Origin: Chryseobacterium sp. MYb264
GTDB lineage: Bacteria > Bacteroidota > Bacteroidia > Flavobacteriales > Weeksellaceae
Direction of reading: 5' to 3'
Assembly: GCF_035974275.1 (NCBI RefSeq)
Contig: NZ_CP142422.1
Coordinates: forward strand, 4,712,001 to 4,776,000
Length of the DNA stretch: 64,000 nucleotides
Within the stretch, counting starts at the first letter, position 1. Each line of letters opens with the position of its first letter. A program made the translations under genes and the position numbers. Below are positions 16,471 through 25,772 of this stretch, piece by piece. The notes under the pieces were generated by a model. It saw only the letters and a list, made by a program, of their open reading frames with translations. It was not told where the DNA came from and did not search any database.

Positions 16471-17941
16471 ATTTCAATACACTTTTAATGAATTTCATAT
16501 TCAGGTAATCCTCAATCGGAAATACTTTGGTAAAATAATTTCCAATATAGATCAGAATTAAAACAACTGATGGTTTGTAGATCAGATTGATGAAATTATT
16601 GCTGAATGTCGGAAGAACAATCGCCACGGTGATTGCCAAAGTACAGATAATCGACACGAAGATCATTTCAATCGTCAAAGGTGAAACTTTAAACATAAAG
16701 TAATTGAAAGCGATTTTAATGACGTTATAAGTCGTTAATGAAATGGCTGTAGACAAGGCAATTCCGATCAGTTTCAGGTCTGTATTTTTAATGAAATAAT
16801 AGTTGAGCCCAATTGTTAATCCAGCCAATAAAAGCATCACCACAATATTGAATCTGTAGTATTTTGAAAGCGAAATGATATTTCCATTGAATCCTGTTGC
16901 AAGGTCGATCAGTACGGCAGAGCCCCAAATCCAGACTACAGGTTCGTATTCTCTCAGCATCACCCCATTTTTAGGCATAAACTGAGTCAGAAAAGGGAAT
17001 CCGACCATAATACATGAGAAAAGAACCGCTCCTAAAAAATATAAGGTTAAAGACGTTTTTTTATGAAATCTGTCCAGTTCTTCCATATCACCGTCAGCTA
17101 ACGTTTTGCTGATAATAGGTGCGGAAATATTGAATAATCCTAATTGTGGAATTGAGATCAAAGAGATTAAAGCATATAGAACGGCATAGATTCCATTCTC
17201 TTCCATTCCCAAGAATTCACCAATCATAAAGCTGTTGATCGCTAAGTAATTTCCAAATGTTCCTAAAAATCCAAAGAAACTGTAATTGAAAAATTCTTTC
17301 CAGAAACCATCTTTCTTGAAATACTCTGTACTGAAGTCTAACTGAATTTTTTCAAGCTTATTCGTGTAATAAATGTATCCGAAAAGCATTAATGAAAACA
17401 TTCCGAAGAAAAAAGCAAATGCGAGTTGTTGAGACAAAGCAAAATAAAAGAACAAACAAAATGCTCCAAGATTCGCAATTTTAGGAAAAAGATTATCGAA
17501 AATATTGGAAACTACAATTCTTTTATAATTGGAGGTGTATTTATTGAAAATAGCACAGAATGATAAAATTAAAATTAAGGGTAAAATCAGTTCCTTGATC
17601 TTCCAGGCTTCCAGATTTTTAAATTTCGGAAAGAAATAAGGAAGAATAAAAAATACGACAGTAAAAACAACAAAATTAATTAAAATAGCGATTAAAGAAA
17701 GCGAAAGCATATTCTGCTTTTTACCATCCTGATCTACTTTATGGAAAAATTTCACATTGGAGTAGGAGATCCCTAAAACCACAAAAGGTACCAGCATTTC
17801 TGCCGTAGGCAGGATGTAACGTAGTTTTCCGTAAAATTCAAAGTCATTCGGGAAAATAAAAATCGCCGAAATGGTACCCAACAAAAAGCCAATATAACCG
17901 ATGATGGAATATTTGAATCCTTGTCTTGCAACTACGCTCAT
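16463..17941 (-). CDS. Wzx-type polysaccharide/oligosaccharide flippase
   Basis: A 492-aa integral membrane protein with about 12-14 hydrophobic segments across its length. It begins with the pattern typical of polysaccharide biosynthesis exporters (QGFKYSIIGYIGFLLGTI). It should flip lipid-linked glycan units across the inner membrane. It starts 16 nt after the FkbM methyltransferase stop on the same strand, forming a two-gene operon convergent with the glycosyltransferases. Confidence 0.85.
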   Translation of the reverse strand: MSVVARQGFKYSIIGYIGFLLGTISAIFIFPNDFEFYGKLRYILPTAEMLVPFVVLGISYSNVKFFHKVDQDGKKQNMLSLSLIAILINFVVFTVVFFILPYFFPKFKNLEAWKIKELILPLILILSFCAIFNKYTSNYKRIVVSNIFDNLFPKIANLGAFCLFFYFALSQQLAFAFFFGMFSLMLFGYIYYTNKLEKIQLDFSTEYFKKDGFWKEFFNYSFFGFLGTFGNYLAINSFMIGEFLGMEENGIYAVLYALISLISIPQLGLFNISAPIISKTLADGDMEELDRFHKKTSLTLYFLGAVLFSCIMVGFPFLTQFMPKNGVMLREYEPVVWIWGSAVLIDLATGFNGNIISLSKYYRFNIVVMLLLAGLTIGLNYYFIKNTDLKLIGIALSTAISLTTYNVIKIAFNYFMFKVSPLTIEMIFVSIICTLAITVAIVLPTFSNNFINLIYKPSVVLILIYIGNYFTKVFPIEDYLNMKFIKSVLKFK

Positions 17942-17957
17942 ATTTTAGTTTTAATTG

Positions 17958-18746
17958 TTATTTAGGTATAAAAATAATGTTGTTTATATACTCGGTTTTG
18001 TTTTTTTCGTCGTTTATGTTTTTTATAAGAATTTCTTCTGTTAGTTTTTCAAGCCCGAAAGTATGCCTGTTGAGATATTTTGCATCATATCCCCAGGATT
18101 CAACCTCGGAAATCTCATTCCAGATCGGAGTTTCATGGTGTCTTTGTTCCATTTCCACCATTAGGGTCGGCAGAAATTGTTGAATGGTCTTTTTGGCGCC
18201 GTTCAGCGTTTTCATTTCATTGCCTTCAACATCTATTTTGATGAAATCCAGCCTGGTGAAATGCTCAATCGCCGCCCAGTCATCCAGTTTGATCACTTTT
18301 ACTTTTTCGGTATAGCTTTTTTCTTCGCCCTTTTCCTTGTAAGAAGTGTTTAGAGTTCCTCTTGAGGCAATGGCTTTTCCGTTGATAACGGGAACTTTAA
18401 ATTCCGCTGTCGTATTTTCGTCAGAAAGTGCGAGTGGCAGAACTCTCATCATAGGAAAAAGTCTTTTTAGCCTTCTGTAAAGCTTTTTATTAGGCTCAAA
18501 AGCATATATATTATCGCTGGTGAGTTTATTTTCCAGCTGATATAAAAATGTTCCCACATTAGCGCCAATATCAAATATTACCGCATTTTTCGGAAGAAAT
18601 TCCTTTATCCATACTAATTCCGGCTCTACATTACGTTTGGAAAAATTATCCTTTGTAAGGTGATTTAAGCTCTTAAAATATCTTTTTTTGTAAAAGCTAG
18701 GACTGATGTACTGTAGCTTTTCTGCAATTTTTTGGTATAAAGACAT
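17958..18746 (-). CDS. FkbM-family methyltransferase
   Basis: A SAM-dependent methyltransferase of about 262 aa from the ATG at 18746 (MSLYQKIAEKLQYISPSF). NAVIFDIGANVGTFLYQLE is motif I, then NIYAFEPNKKLYRRL and LDFIKIDVEGNEMKTLNGA, the standard FkbM signature. It probably O-methylates a sugar or lipid in a surface glycan. The frame is open 29 codons further upstream (to 18833), but that region contains the -7 box TATCTTTG, so the shorter start is preferred. Confidence 0.88.
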   Translation of the reverse strand: MSLYQKIAEKLQYISPSFYKKRYFKSLNHLTKDNFSKRNVEPELVWIKEFLPKNAVIFDIGANVGTFLYQLENKLTSDNIYAFEPNKKLYRRLKRLFPMMRVLPLALSDENTTAEFKVPVINGKAIASRGTLNTSYKEKGEEKSYTEKVKVIKLDDWAAIEHFTRLDFIKIDVEGNEMKTLNGAKKTIQQFLPTLMVEMEQRHHETPIWNEISEVESWGYDAKYLNRHTFGLEKLTEEILIKNINDEKNKTEYINNIIFIPK

Positions 18747-18769
18747 CTCTGGAATTTTTTGACGATTCG

Positions 18770-18777
18770 CAAAGATA
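18770..18777 (-). promoter_or_regulatory. -7 promoter element of the FkbM/wzx operon
   Basis: TATCTTTG on the minus strand, about 24 nt upstream of the preferred ATG at 18746. It rules out the more upstream start. Confidence 0.6.
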
Positions 18778-18890
18778 ATCAAAAATGTTAAACTAATGTT
18801 AAAAGAAGGTAAATCTAATGATTTGATTTTCAATAAGAAATCAATTAGTTTGAATTTTTTATCAATTAATTTTTAATGGATGGATCGCGG

Positions 18891-19556
18891 CTATATGAAA
18901 GGAGTATTAAGAAAATCGTTAAATGGTTTCATTAATTTGAAGATTTTAGTTAAATTTTTAATTGTACTTTCATCTAAAACTTCTTCATCTTTCAGATTGT
19001 ATACAATAATAAAGTTTTTCAGTTTTAAATATTCTGCCATGGGATCTTCTTTTTCAAACCCTTGAGGTACTTTTTTCAGCTTATCTGCCTGATCCAATTC
19101 TGGAAAATGTTTCTTGAATTCTTTATTATTTAAAATTTTAATAAAATCATCTCCATATAAAGAAATTTCTTTTCGCACTTCTTTTAAAATAGAAGATTCA
19201 GGCATGTAGATTCCTCCGGCAATAAAAGATTTTCCGGGTTCCAAATGAAGATAATATCCACCTTTCTGACTTCCTTTTCCCATCCCCAATGAGGCTCCGA
19301 AATTGGTTTTGTAAGGAATTTTATCTTTTGAAAACCGGGTGTCGCGATAAATTCTGAACAATGATTTTTTAGCATCTATTTTTCTCAGTTCTTGATCAAA
19401 ATCAGCCATGTCATGAATAAGATCCTCAAGAAATGAAATGACATTCTGTTGTGATTCCAGATACAGATCTTTATTTTCATTGAACCATTCTCGATTATTA
19501 TTTTTAGTAAGTTTCTTTAAGAAATCAAAAGTTTTTGGTGATAGGGTAGCGGACAT
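18891..19556 (-). CDS. DUF2461 family protein
   Basis: A 221-aa soluble protein that matches the DUF2461 (TIGR02453-like) pattern: FLKKLTKNNNREWFNENKD at the N-terminus, SLFRIYRDTRFSKDKIPYKT in the middle, and GGYYLHLEPGKSFIAGGIY after it. Function is unknown in the family. It stands alone with its own promoter. Confidence 0.85.
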   Translation of the reverse strand: MSATLSPKTFDFLKKLTKNNNREWFNENKDLYLESQQNVISFLEDLIHDMADFDQELRKIDAKKSLFRIYRDTRFSKDKIPYKTNFGASLGMGKGSQKGGYYLHLEPGKSFIAGGIYMPESSILKEVRKEISLYGDDFIKILNNKEFKKHFPELDQADKLKKVPQGFEKEDPMAEYLKLKNFIIVYNLKDEEVLDESTIKNLTKIFKLMKPFNDFLNTPFI

Positions 19557-19573
19557 GTTTTTTATTTAAACAT

Positions 19574-19581
19574 CAAAAGTA
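19574..19581 (-). promoter_or_regulatory. -7 promoter element of the DUF2461 gene
   Basis: TACTTTTG on the minus strand, 17 nt upstream of the ATG. Confidence 0.5.
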
Positions 19582-19801
19582 AATAAAAGTCTGTATACTT
19601 TAAGCGATAATATTTTTAATTATCTCTAATGTTCAATAGGGAAAATAAGGAAATTGATAACAAATAAGGCTTTCAATTTTTATTAAAATAAAAATAAAAA
19701 AAATGTGGTTTTTCTGCGGAAATTATAAAAGGGTTATGGGTTTTGAATATTAAATTATTGTTTCTGTAATAATAGTTAAAAAGAAATCCAAATAATAATT
19801 G

Positions 19802-19809
19802 TATCTTTG
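19802..19809 (+). promoter_or_regulatory. -7 promoter element of the DEAD-box helicase gene
   Basis: TATCTTTG matches TAnnTTTG, 20 nt before the ATG at 19830. Confidence 0.55.
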
Positions 19810-19829
19810 CAAAAATTTTAAAATATTTA

Positions 19830-21530
19830 ATGAATTTATTTACGGAAACCAATTTAAGTCCTGACATTCTAAAGGCGATTGGCGAACTGGGTTACGAAAG
19901 CCCGACAGAAATCCAAAAACAGACTATCCCTTTCATTCTTTCAGATATTCGCGATCTAATCGCACTTGCGCAGACAGGGACAGGCAAAACAGCAGCGTTT
20001 TCGCTTCCGATTTTGGATATGATTGACGAATCGAGTCGCAAAATCCAATTATTGGTGCTTTGTCCGACACGAGAATTATGTCTTCAGATTACAAAAGACA
20101 TAAAAAATTATTCTAAGTACATGAAGGACATCAAAACTACAGCAGTTTATGGTGGAAGCAGTATTATGGATCAAATCAGATCTTTGAAGGATAAACCGCA
20201 GATTATTGTGGGAACTCCTGGGAGAGTAATTGATTTAATTAACAGAAAAGCGTTAGACTTTTCAGCAATTCATTGGTTGGTTTTAGACGAGGCTGATGAA
20301 ATGCTTTCAATGGGTTTCAAAGACGAATTGGAAACAATCTTGAGTGAAACACCGGAGACAAAACAAACTTTCTTATTCTCTGCTACAATGAGCAAAGAAG
20401 TAGAAAGAATTTCTAAAAATTATCTGGATAAACCACACAGAATTTCTGTAGGTTCTATTAACGAGGTTAAGAAGAACATTAAGCATGAATATTATGTGGC
20501 TGGATACCGCCAGAAAAAAGAGGCTTTGAAGAGATTAATTGATTCAAACCCTAACCAGTATTCAATTATCTTCTGTAGAACAAGAATGGAAACTCAGGAA
20601 GTTGCTGATTTCTTGATGCAGAATGGGTATGCGGCAGATGCACTTCATGGTGATCTTTCTCAGGCTCAGAGAGATACGGTAATGAAGAAGTTCAGATTGA
20701 AGAACATTGATATTCTTGTAGCAACAGACGTTGCAGCAAGAGGATTGGATGTAAACTCTCTTACTCACGTTATCCACTATTCTTTACCTGATGATCCGGA
20801 AGTATTCGTTCACAGAAGTGGTAGAACGGGTAGAGCAGGAAGAGATGGTGTTTCAATTGCTTTGATTAAGCCTGAAGAAAGCAGAAAATTAAAACAAATC
20901 AAATCAGTTACCAAAATTGAGATCAATGAAGCCAAAATTCCAACAGGAGAAGAGGTAATCAAAGCTCAGGTGGGTGGTGTTTTTGAAAGTCTTTTAGAAG
21001 AGCATGAAGATTTCTTTGAATTTGATGATTCTTTGATTCCTGATCTTTCAGCGTTTACAAAAGAGGAATTGGTTCACAAGTTACTTCAGTTCCAATTGAA
21101 GGATTTGGCAGCTTATTATAAAGACAGACACGATCTTATCGAGCAGAAGCTGAGCAGCAGAGATGACGATGGAGGCAGAAGAGACAGAAGAGATCGTGAC
21201 AGAGGTAGAGACCGCGACAGAGGTGAAAGAAGCGAGAGAGGTGACAGAAGAGAGCGTGGTGGAAAACCAAGAAGAAAAAATGAAAACATGGTAAGATTCT
21301 TCTTTAATCTTGGTAAAAAAGATCAGTTGAAGAAGCTTGATGTTTTGGATATCATCAACAAAGCGACATCAAACGGTAAAACGAAAAAAAGAGCGGAAAT
21401 TGGAGATATTGAGATTTTAGAGAAATTCTCGTTCTTTGAAGTGGAAAAATCGTTCAAAGGAGACCTTTTGAGCAATATTCAATCCATGAAATTCAGAGGT
21501 AAAGATATGAGGGCTGAGGAAGCTAATTAA
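19830..21530 (+). CDS. DEAD-box ATP-dependent RNA helicase (DeaD/CsdA-like)
   Basis: A 566-aa helicase. Q-motif SPTEIQKQTIPF (~24-35), Walker A AQTGTGKT (47-54), PTREL, DEAD box LDEADEML, SAT motif FSATMS, and motif VI HRSGRTGRAGRDG are all intact. A ~45-residue Arg/Asp/Gly-rich linker (RRDRRDRDRGRDRDRGERS) separates the core from a C-terminal DbpA-type RNA-binding domain (MVRFFFNLGKKDQLKKLDVL). Likely roles are ribosome assembly and unwinding mRNA in the cold. Length and layout fit CsdA/DeaD relatives. A terminator follows. Confidence 0.92.
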   Translation: MNLFTETNLSPDILKAIGELGYESPTEIQKQTIPFILSDIRDLIALAQTGTGKTAAFSLPILDMIDESSRKIQLLVLCPTRELCLQITKDIKNYSKYMKDIKTTAVYGGSSIMDQIRSLKDKPQIIVGTPGRVIDLINRKALDFSAIHWLVLDEADEMLSMGFKDELETILSETPETKQTFLFSATMSKEVERISKNYLDKPHRISVGSINEVKKNIKHEYYVAGYRQKKEALKRLIDSNPNQYSIIFCRTRMETQEVADFLMQNGYAADALHGDLSQAQRDTVMKKFRLKNIDILVATDVAARGLDVNSLTHVIHYSLPDDPEVFVHRSGRTGRAGRDGVSIALIKPEESRKLKQIKSVTKIEINEAKIPTGEEVIKAQVGGVFESLLEEHEDFFEFDDSLIPDLSAFTKEELVHKLLQFQLKDLAAYYKDRHDLIEQKLSSRDDDGGRRDRRDRDRGRDRDRGERSERGDRRERGGKPRRKNENMVRFFFNLGKKDQLKKLDVLDIINKATSNGKTKKRAEIGDIEILEKFSFFEVEKSFKGDLLSNIQSMKFRGKDMRAEEAN

Positions 21531-21548
21531 ACTCATATTCAATAATAT

Positions 21549-21575
21549 AAACCGGCCTTAGAGCCGGTTTTTTTG
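21549..21575 (+). terminator. Rho-independent terminator
   Basis: AAACCGGC/GCCGGTTT stem, 6-nt loop, then a T run. Confidence 0.9.
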
Positions 21576-21681
21576 TATGCTAATGAAGTGTGAATCCAAT
21601 GTTAACAAAACTTAATATTATATAGTTTCAGGTAAGGTGGTTTTTTAGGAAATTTGCAGTCAAAATTATAAAAACTTTACA

Positions 21682-22320
21682 ATGGGAATTGGTAATATTT
21701 TCCACGCTTTTCAACCGAAAGATAAAATCTTTTTTGTGCTTTTCGAAAAAGTAACAGAAAATCTGGTAGCAATGTCTGAGGAATTCAATCACGGAATTAA
21801 AGATTTCGATCTTAACGATGATTCTATGTTGAAAAAGATGAGCGATTATGAGCATAAAAATGATGAGCTTACTCACGAGATCTTCGTGGAGTTAGGGAAA
21901 AACTTCATCACTCCTTTCGACAGAGAAGACATCCACACGTTAGCAACAGGATTAGATGATATCGCAGATTATATCTACGCATCCACAAAATATATCTTCC
22001 TTTACAAGTCGCCGGAAATGAAGGCGTATTCAGATTTCTCTTTATTGATCCATAAAGCATGTCTCGAAATCCAGAATGCCATGAAAAACCTTAAAGGGTT
22101 TAAGAACATGGAGCAGGTAAAAGAAGCTTGTATAAAAGTAAATTCTATTGAAAACATCGCAGACGACCTTCTTTCAAATTCTATGGTAGAGTTGTTCGAA
22201 ACAAACGATGCGATTAACATTATTAAAATTTCATCTGTACTTAATTATCTGGAAGTAGTAACTGACAAGGCTGAAGATGTTGCCAATACGATTGAGAACA
22301 TCATGATTAAATATGCTTAA
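21682..22320 (+). CDS. DUF47-family PhoU-like protein
   Basis: A 212-aa all-helical protein resembling the DUF47/PhoU-related (TIGR00153-like) family: FDREDIHTLATGLDDIADYI is the typical metal-binding helix with conserved Asp/Glu, and a second such motif (SIENIADDLL, VTDKAEDVANTIEN) follows. Such proteins sit next to PiT phosphate transporters and are thought to control them. The transporter gene begins 21 nt downstream, so a two-gene operon is clear. Confidence 0.9.
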   Translation: MGIGNIFHAFQPKDKIFFVLFEKVTENLVAMSEEFNHGIKDFDLNDDSMLKKMSDYEHKNDELTHEIFVELGKNFITPFDREDIHTLATGLDDIADYIYASTKYIFLYKSPEMKAYSDFSLLIHKACLEIQNAMKNLKGFKNMEQVKEACIKVNSIENIADDLLSNSMVELFETNDAINIIKISSVLNYLEVVTDKAEDVANTIENIMIKYA

Positions 22321-22341
22321 TTTAATAATTATAATTAAACA

Positions 22342-23484
22342 ATGGAATTTCCGATTTTACTTATAGTTATTATTGCTTTGGCTTTGATCTTCGATTACAT
22401 TAACGGTTTTCACGATGCAGCCAACTCAATTGCGACTATTGTTTCTACAAAAGTTTTAACTCCGTTCCAAGCCGTTCTTTGGGCAGCACTTTGGAATTTT
22501 GCAGCTTTTTTCATCGCTGCATATATTATCGGAGAATTTAAAATTGGTAATACAATTGCCAAAACAGTTAATGAAAATTTTATCAATCTTGAAGTAATAT
22601 TTTCAGGTCTGGTTGCAGCCATTGCCTGGAATCTGTTAACATGGTGGTTCGGTATCCCGTCGTCATCATCCCATACCTTAATTGGCGGGTTTTTAGGAGC
22701 TGCTTTAATGCATGCTTTTATGATGGATTACCATGATGTTTCTGCAGCACAACCTGCTTTAGGAACCTGGGCTACTTTAAAAGAAGCCGCTCATCAGGTA
22801 ACCACGCAGAGTGTAGTGAAATTTGATAAAGTAATTCCTATTTTCCTGTTCATTTTCATGGCACCGATTATAGGGATGGTTATTTCAATCATTATTACAT
22901 TAATTATTGTTCACCTGTACAAGAGATCAAACCCTCACAAAGCAGACCAGTCTTTTAAGAGATTACAGCTGGCTTCTTCAGCACTGTTCAGTCTGGGGCA
23001 TGGCTTGAATGATGCTCAGAAAGTAATGGGTATTATTGGGGCAGCAATGATCTATTATCATGTGAATATGCTTCAGGATCCTGTATATCTTAATATTGAA
23101 TCTGCAGGTCGTTTCGACTATTTTGCAGAGCACTATATCTGGGTGCCTTTGGTTTCTTTCATCGCCATTGCATTGGGTACAATGAGTGGAGGTTGGAAGA
23201 TCATTAAAACAATGGGAACCAAAATTACAAAAGTAACTTCATTAGAAGGGGTAAGTGCCGAAACAGCAGGTGCTATTACTTTGTTTATTACAGATCACTT
23301 CGGTATTCCTGTTTCTACAACCCATACGATCACCGGTTCTATCATCGGTGTTGGTTTAACGAAAAGAATTTCTGCAGTAAGATGGGGAATTACCGTAAGC
23401 CTTCTTTGGGCCTGGGTTCTTACAATCCCTATTTCAGCTATTGTGGCAGGGCTTACGTATCTTGTCGTAGCATTTTTATCCTAA
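22342..23484 (+). CDS. PiT-family inorganic phosphate transporter
   Basis: A 380-aa membrane protein with about ten hydrophobic segments. The duplicated PiT signature is visible: FDYINGFHDAANSIATIVST near 14-33 and SLGHGLNDAQKVMGIIGAA near 217-235, and GIPSSSSHTLIGG and GIPVSTTHTITGSIIGVG are the second paired motif. It should carry phosphate (as metal-phosphate, H+- or Na+-coupled) into the cell. It forms an operon with the DUF47 protein upstream and ends at a terminator. Confidence 0.93.
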   Translation: MEFPILLIVIIALALIFDYINGFHDAANSIATIVSTKVLTPFQAVLWAALWNFAAFFIAAYIIGEFKIGNTIAKTVNENFINLEVIFSGLVAAIAWNLLTWWFGIPSSSSHTLIGGFLGAALMHAFMMDYHDVSAAQPALGTWATLKEAAHQVTTQSVVKFDKVIPIFLFIFMAPIIGMVISIIITLIIVHLYKRSNPHKADQSFKRLQLASSALFSLGHGLNDAQKVMGIIGAAMIYYHVNMLQDPVYLNIESAGRFDYFAEHYIWVPLVSFIAIALGTMSGGWKIIKTMGTKITKVTSLEGVSAETAGAITLFITDHFGIPVSTTHTITGSIIGVGLTKRISAVRWGITVSLLWAWVLTIPISAIVAGLTYLVVAFLS

Positions 23485-23504
23485 AAATAAATTTTTTCAA
23501 AATA

Positions 23505-23538
23505 AAAAAAACTTTGCTCAATTGAGCAAAGTTTTTTT
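23505..23538 (+). terminator. Rho-independent terminator
   Basis: A long symmetric hairpin: ACTTTGCTCAATTGAGCAAAGT with A and T tracts, so it can act on both strands. Confidence 0.85.
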
Positions 23539-23685
23539 TATTTAAAATGGTTTAGTGAATATTTAATTTTTAATGGTATTGTTTTATTTATATTTTACTA
23601 TAATCTGTTTATTTATGATTAATTATTGTTTTAGTACGATTTATTTGTAAATTTCTAAATTTGTTTACAGATAAAATACATTAAA

Positions 23686-24456
23686 ATGAAAAACAGATTT
23701 ATTTCTTTATTGACATTGCTTACTATTACGTTTGGTTATAGTCAGGTAGGAATTAATACTCAAAGTCCTCAAGGGGTTTTCCATGTGGATGCAGGTAAGA
23801 ATAATAATGAGACCGGTGCTCCCACTATCGATCAGCAGGCAGATGATTTCACGATATTAAAGTCGGGAGACGTAGGCATAGGAACTACTGCTCCTACCGC
23901 CAGATTGCATATCGTCTCAAAGTCCGGTTCTGTAGTTAGAATAGAAGACGGTACTCAGGGGGAGAATAAAATATTAGTCTCTGACAGTGATGGAAATGCT
24001 TCCTGGCGCAGTTCTTCAGCAACCCGGCCTGTTGTTTTCGGAGTGCTTCCTGGAAGTACGCCAAACGTCACGAGTTCCACGGATGTTTATCTCAATACAA
24101 ATATTACGCTGCCACCCGGTAGTTGGATGGTATCTATGGGAACCACCGTTTGGAAGGCGGTTGCTAACACAGCTGCTTCGTGGTTTATCTTTACGCTTGC
24201 TGATAGCGCAACTGCCTATGCTGCAACAGCAGATGTCGATACCGCCCATTCTGGCGCTCAGATCGGAGTTTTAGGGGCTCCAAACAGTAATACATTTTCT
24301 TTTGGCAGTGGAAGTCTAGCAATTACTAACAGCGGTACATCCAATAAAACGTATTACTTGTGGGCAAGGCGTGTTGAGGGTGATGCAACGATGAGATCTC
24401 CGATGTCTTCATCTGTACTTGAAAGATATTTTTATGCGATCCCAACTAATTTTTAA
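23686..24456 (+). CDS. Secreted protein with GIGTT-type repeat domain (paralogue 1)
   Basis: A 256-aa secreted protein with signal peptide MKNRFISLLTLLTITFGYSQ. Residues 21-105 contain VGINTQSPQGVFHVD and GDVGIGTTAPTARLHIVS; such modules are frequent in Bacteroidetes surface proteins and resemble collar or shaft regions of phage tail fibres. Residues ~110-256 form a separate Gly/Ser/Thr-rich, beta-looking domain ending ERYFYAIPTNF. No catalytic motif. The next gene is a clear paralogue. A surface or fibre-like role is inference. Confidence 0.7.
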   Translation: MKNRFISLLTLLTITFGYSQVGINTQSPQGVFHVDAGKNNNETGAPTIDQQADDFTILKSGDVGIGTTAPTARLHIVSKSGSVVRIEDGTQGENKILVSDSDGNASWRSSSATRPVVFGVLPGSTPNVTSSTDVYLNTNITLPPGSWMVSMGTTVWKAVANTAASWFIFTLADSATAYAATADVDTAHSGAQIGVLGAPNSNTFSFGSGSLAITNSGTSNKTYYLWARRVEGDATMRSPMSSSVLERYFYAIPTNF

Positions 24457-24552
24457 TAAAAAAGAGTATTTAACAGAATCAAACTTTTTTAATTATGAGT
24501 TAGCAAATATATAAATTCAATAGTTTTATTTTATTTAAAAAAAAGCATTAAA

Positions 24553-25320
24553 ATGAAAAGCAAATTATTTTCTATACTTGCATTGCTTATTATTAAGCTT
24601 TGCTTAGGTCAGGTAGGACTTAATACCCAAAATCCTCAAGGTATTTTCCATGTAGATTCCGGTAAAAATAATAATGACTCCGGCGTTCCGACGCCAGATC
24701 AGCAAGGAGATGATTTCACCGTATTAAAATCGGGAGACGTAGGAATAGGAACTACAGATCCTTCTGCCAGATTACATATCGTTTCAACGTCTGGTTCTGC
24801 GCTGAGAATTGTAGATGGGAGTCAGGGTGAGAATCAGATATTGGCATCCAATTCCGAGGGCTATGCCTCGTGGATAAGCTCTACAGCGGCCAGAAAAACA
24901 ATTTCAGGTACGATTCCGGCAAGCTCCGCTATTTTGTCATCTAATTCCTTTGTATACCTGAATGCAAATATTATACTGCCACCGGGTAATTGGCTTGTGA
25001 TGTTGGGAACCACATTAGTTAAAGCTTCTGAAGCTCCTTCTGTATCTTGGATTCACTTTGCATTATCAAATAGTGCTACCTCATTCAGTAATACTGCGGA
25101 TATTGATTTAGCTCGTTCAGGAAGACAAATGGCATCGGCCTCTGCCCCTTCAGGAAGTAAATATTCTTTTGCCAAGGGCGTATTGTGTGTAAGAAATTCC
25201 GGAACAGTGGATAAAGCCTATTATGTATGGGCGAGACGCAGTGATGGTGATGTGGTTATCAACGGAATATTGTCTTCTTCAGTAGAAGAACGATACCTTT
25301 ACGCCATTCCTGTCAATTAG
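24553..25320 (+). CDS. Secreted protein with GIGTT-type repeat domain (paralogue 2)
   Basis: A 255-aa tandem paralogue of the preceding protein. The signal peptide (MKSKLFSILALLIIKLCLGQ) and the module VGLNTQNPQGIFHVDSG ... GDVGIGTTDPSARLHIVS align closely. The C-terminal domain keeps the frame (LPPGNWLVMLGTT, YYVWARRSDGD, SSVEERYLYAIPVN) but is more divergent, especially in surface-loop stretches. A 96-nt AT-rich spacer separates the two genes. The pattern suggests duplication followed by divergence of an exposed face. Confidence 0.7.
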   Translation: MKSKLFSILALLIIKLCLGQVGLNTQNPQGIFHVDSGKNNNDSGVPTPDQQGDDFTVLKSGDVGIGTTDPSARLHIVSTSGSALRIVDGSQGENQILASNSEGYASWISSTAARKTISGTIPASSAILSSNSFVYLNANIILPPGNWLVMLGTTLVKASEAPSVSWIHFALSNSATSFSNTADIDLARSGRQMASASAPSGSKYSFAKGVLCVRNSGTVDKAYYVWARRSDGDVVINGILSSSVEERYLYAIPVN

Positions 25321-25746
25321 TTTTACTCCCCAAAAATTGATTTTGTGATTTACAATAAAGTATGATATCTTAATGTAAAGGTTAGAATCAATTTTGGAAT
25401 TTCCTGGATAGTGTACAAGTTAGAGTCTTTACAGATCAATCAGAATAAATTTCAGGTTGGGTTTTCTTAAAAAGCGCAAAGATTTTATCAACGATAAATT
25501 GATCATCAGCATAATAAACGAAAATATTTGATTTTCCCCCTACGTCCTAAAACAGAATATTTTTATTAAATCCCGGGTCTTTGCGTTTTGCCAATAAACT
25601 TGAACACGCTCTAAAATAATTATCAAAATCTTATTAAAGTGTTTGGACTTTCATTGACTGTCTAATTCTGTTTAAAATATGCAATTTAAAATCTTAACTT
25701 ACTGAAAACGGTTATCATTTTTATTTTATAAAGCCCTGAAAAATTG
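25321..25746. other. Intergenic spacer with dispersed-repeat fragments
   Basis: About 425 bases without a gene. AAGCGCAAAGATTTTATCA at 25473 and GGTCTTTGCG near 25579 are fragments of the dispersed repeat seen around 7 kb and 57 kb. The rest is AT-rich and featureless, up to the -7 element at 25747. Confidence 0.5.
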
Positions 25747-25754
25747 TATTTTTG
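25747..25754 (+). promoter_or_regulatory. -7 promoter element of the polyprenyl synthase gene
   Basis: TATTTTTG, 18 nt before the ATG at 25773. A TTG at 25752 that would extend the protein lies inside this box. Confidence 0.55.
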
Positions 25755-25772
25755 TTAAAACTATTAGAATTT

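Noticed and set aside
16463..18746. Continuation of the glycan genes as one operon with 13575-16470
   Set aside because: The flippase and FkbM genes are on the opposite strand and convergent, so they are a separate transcription unit even if functionally linked.
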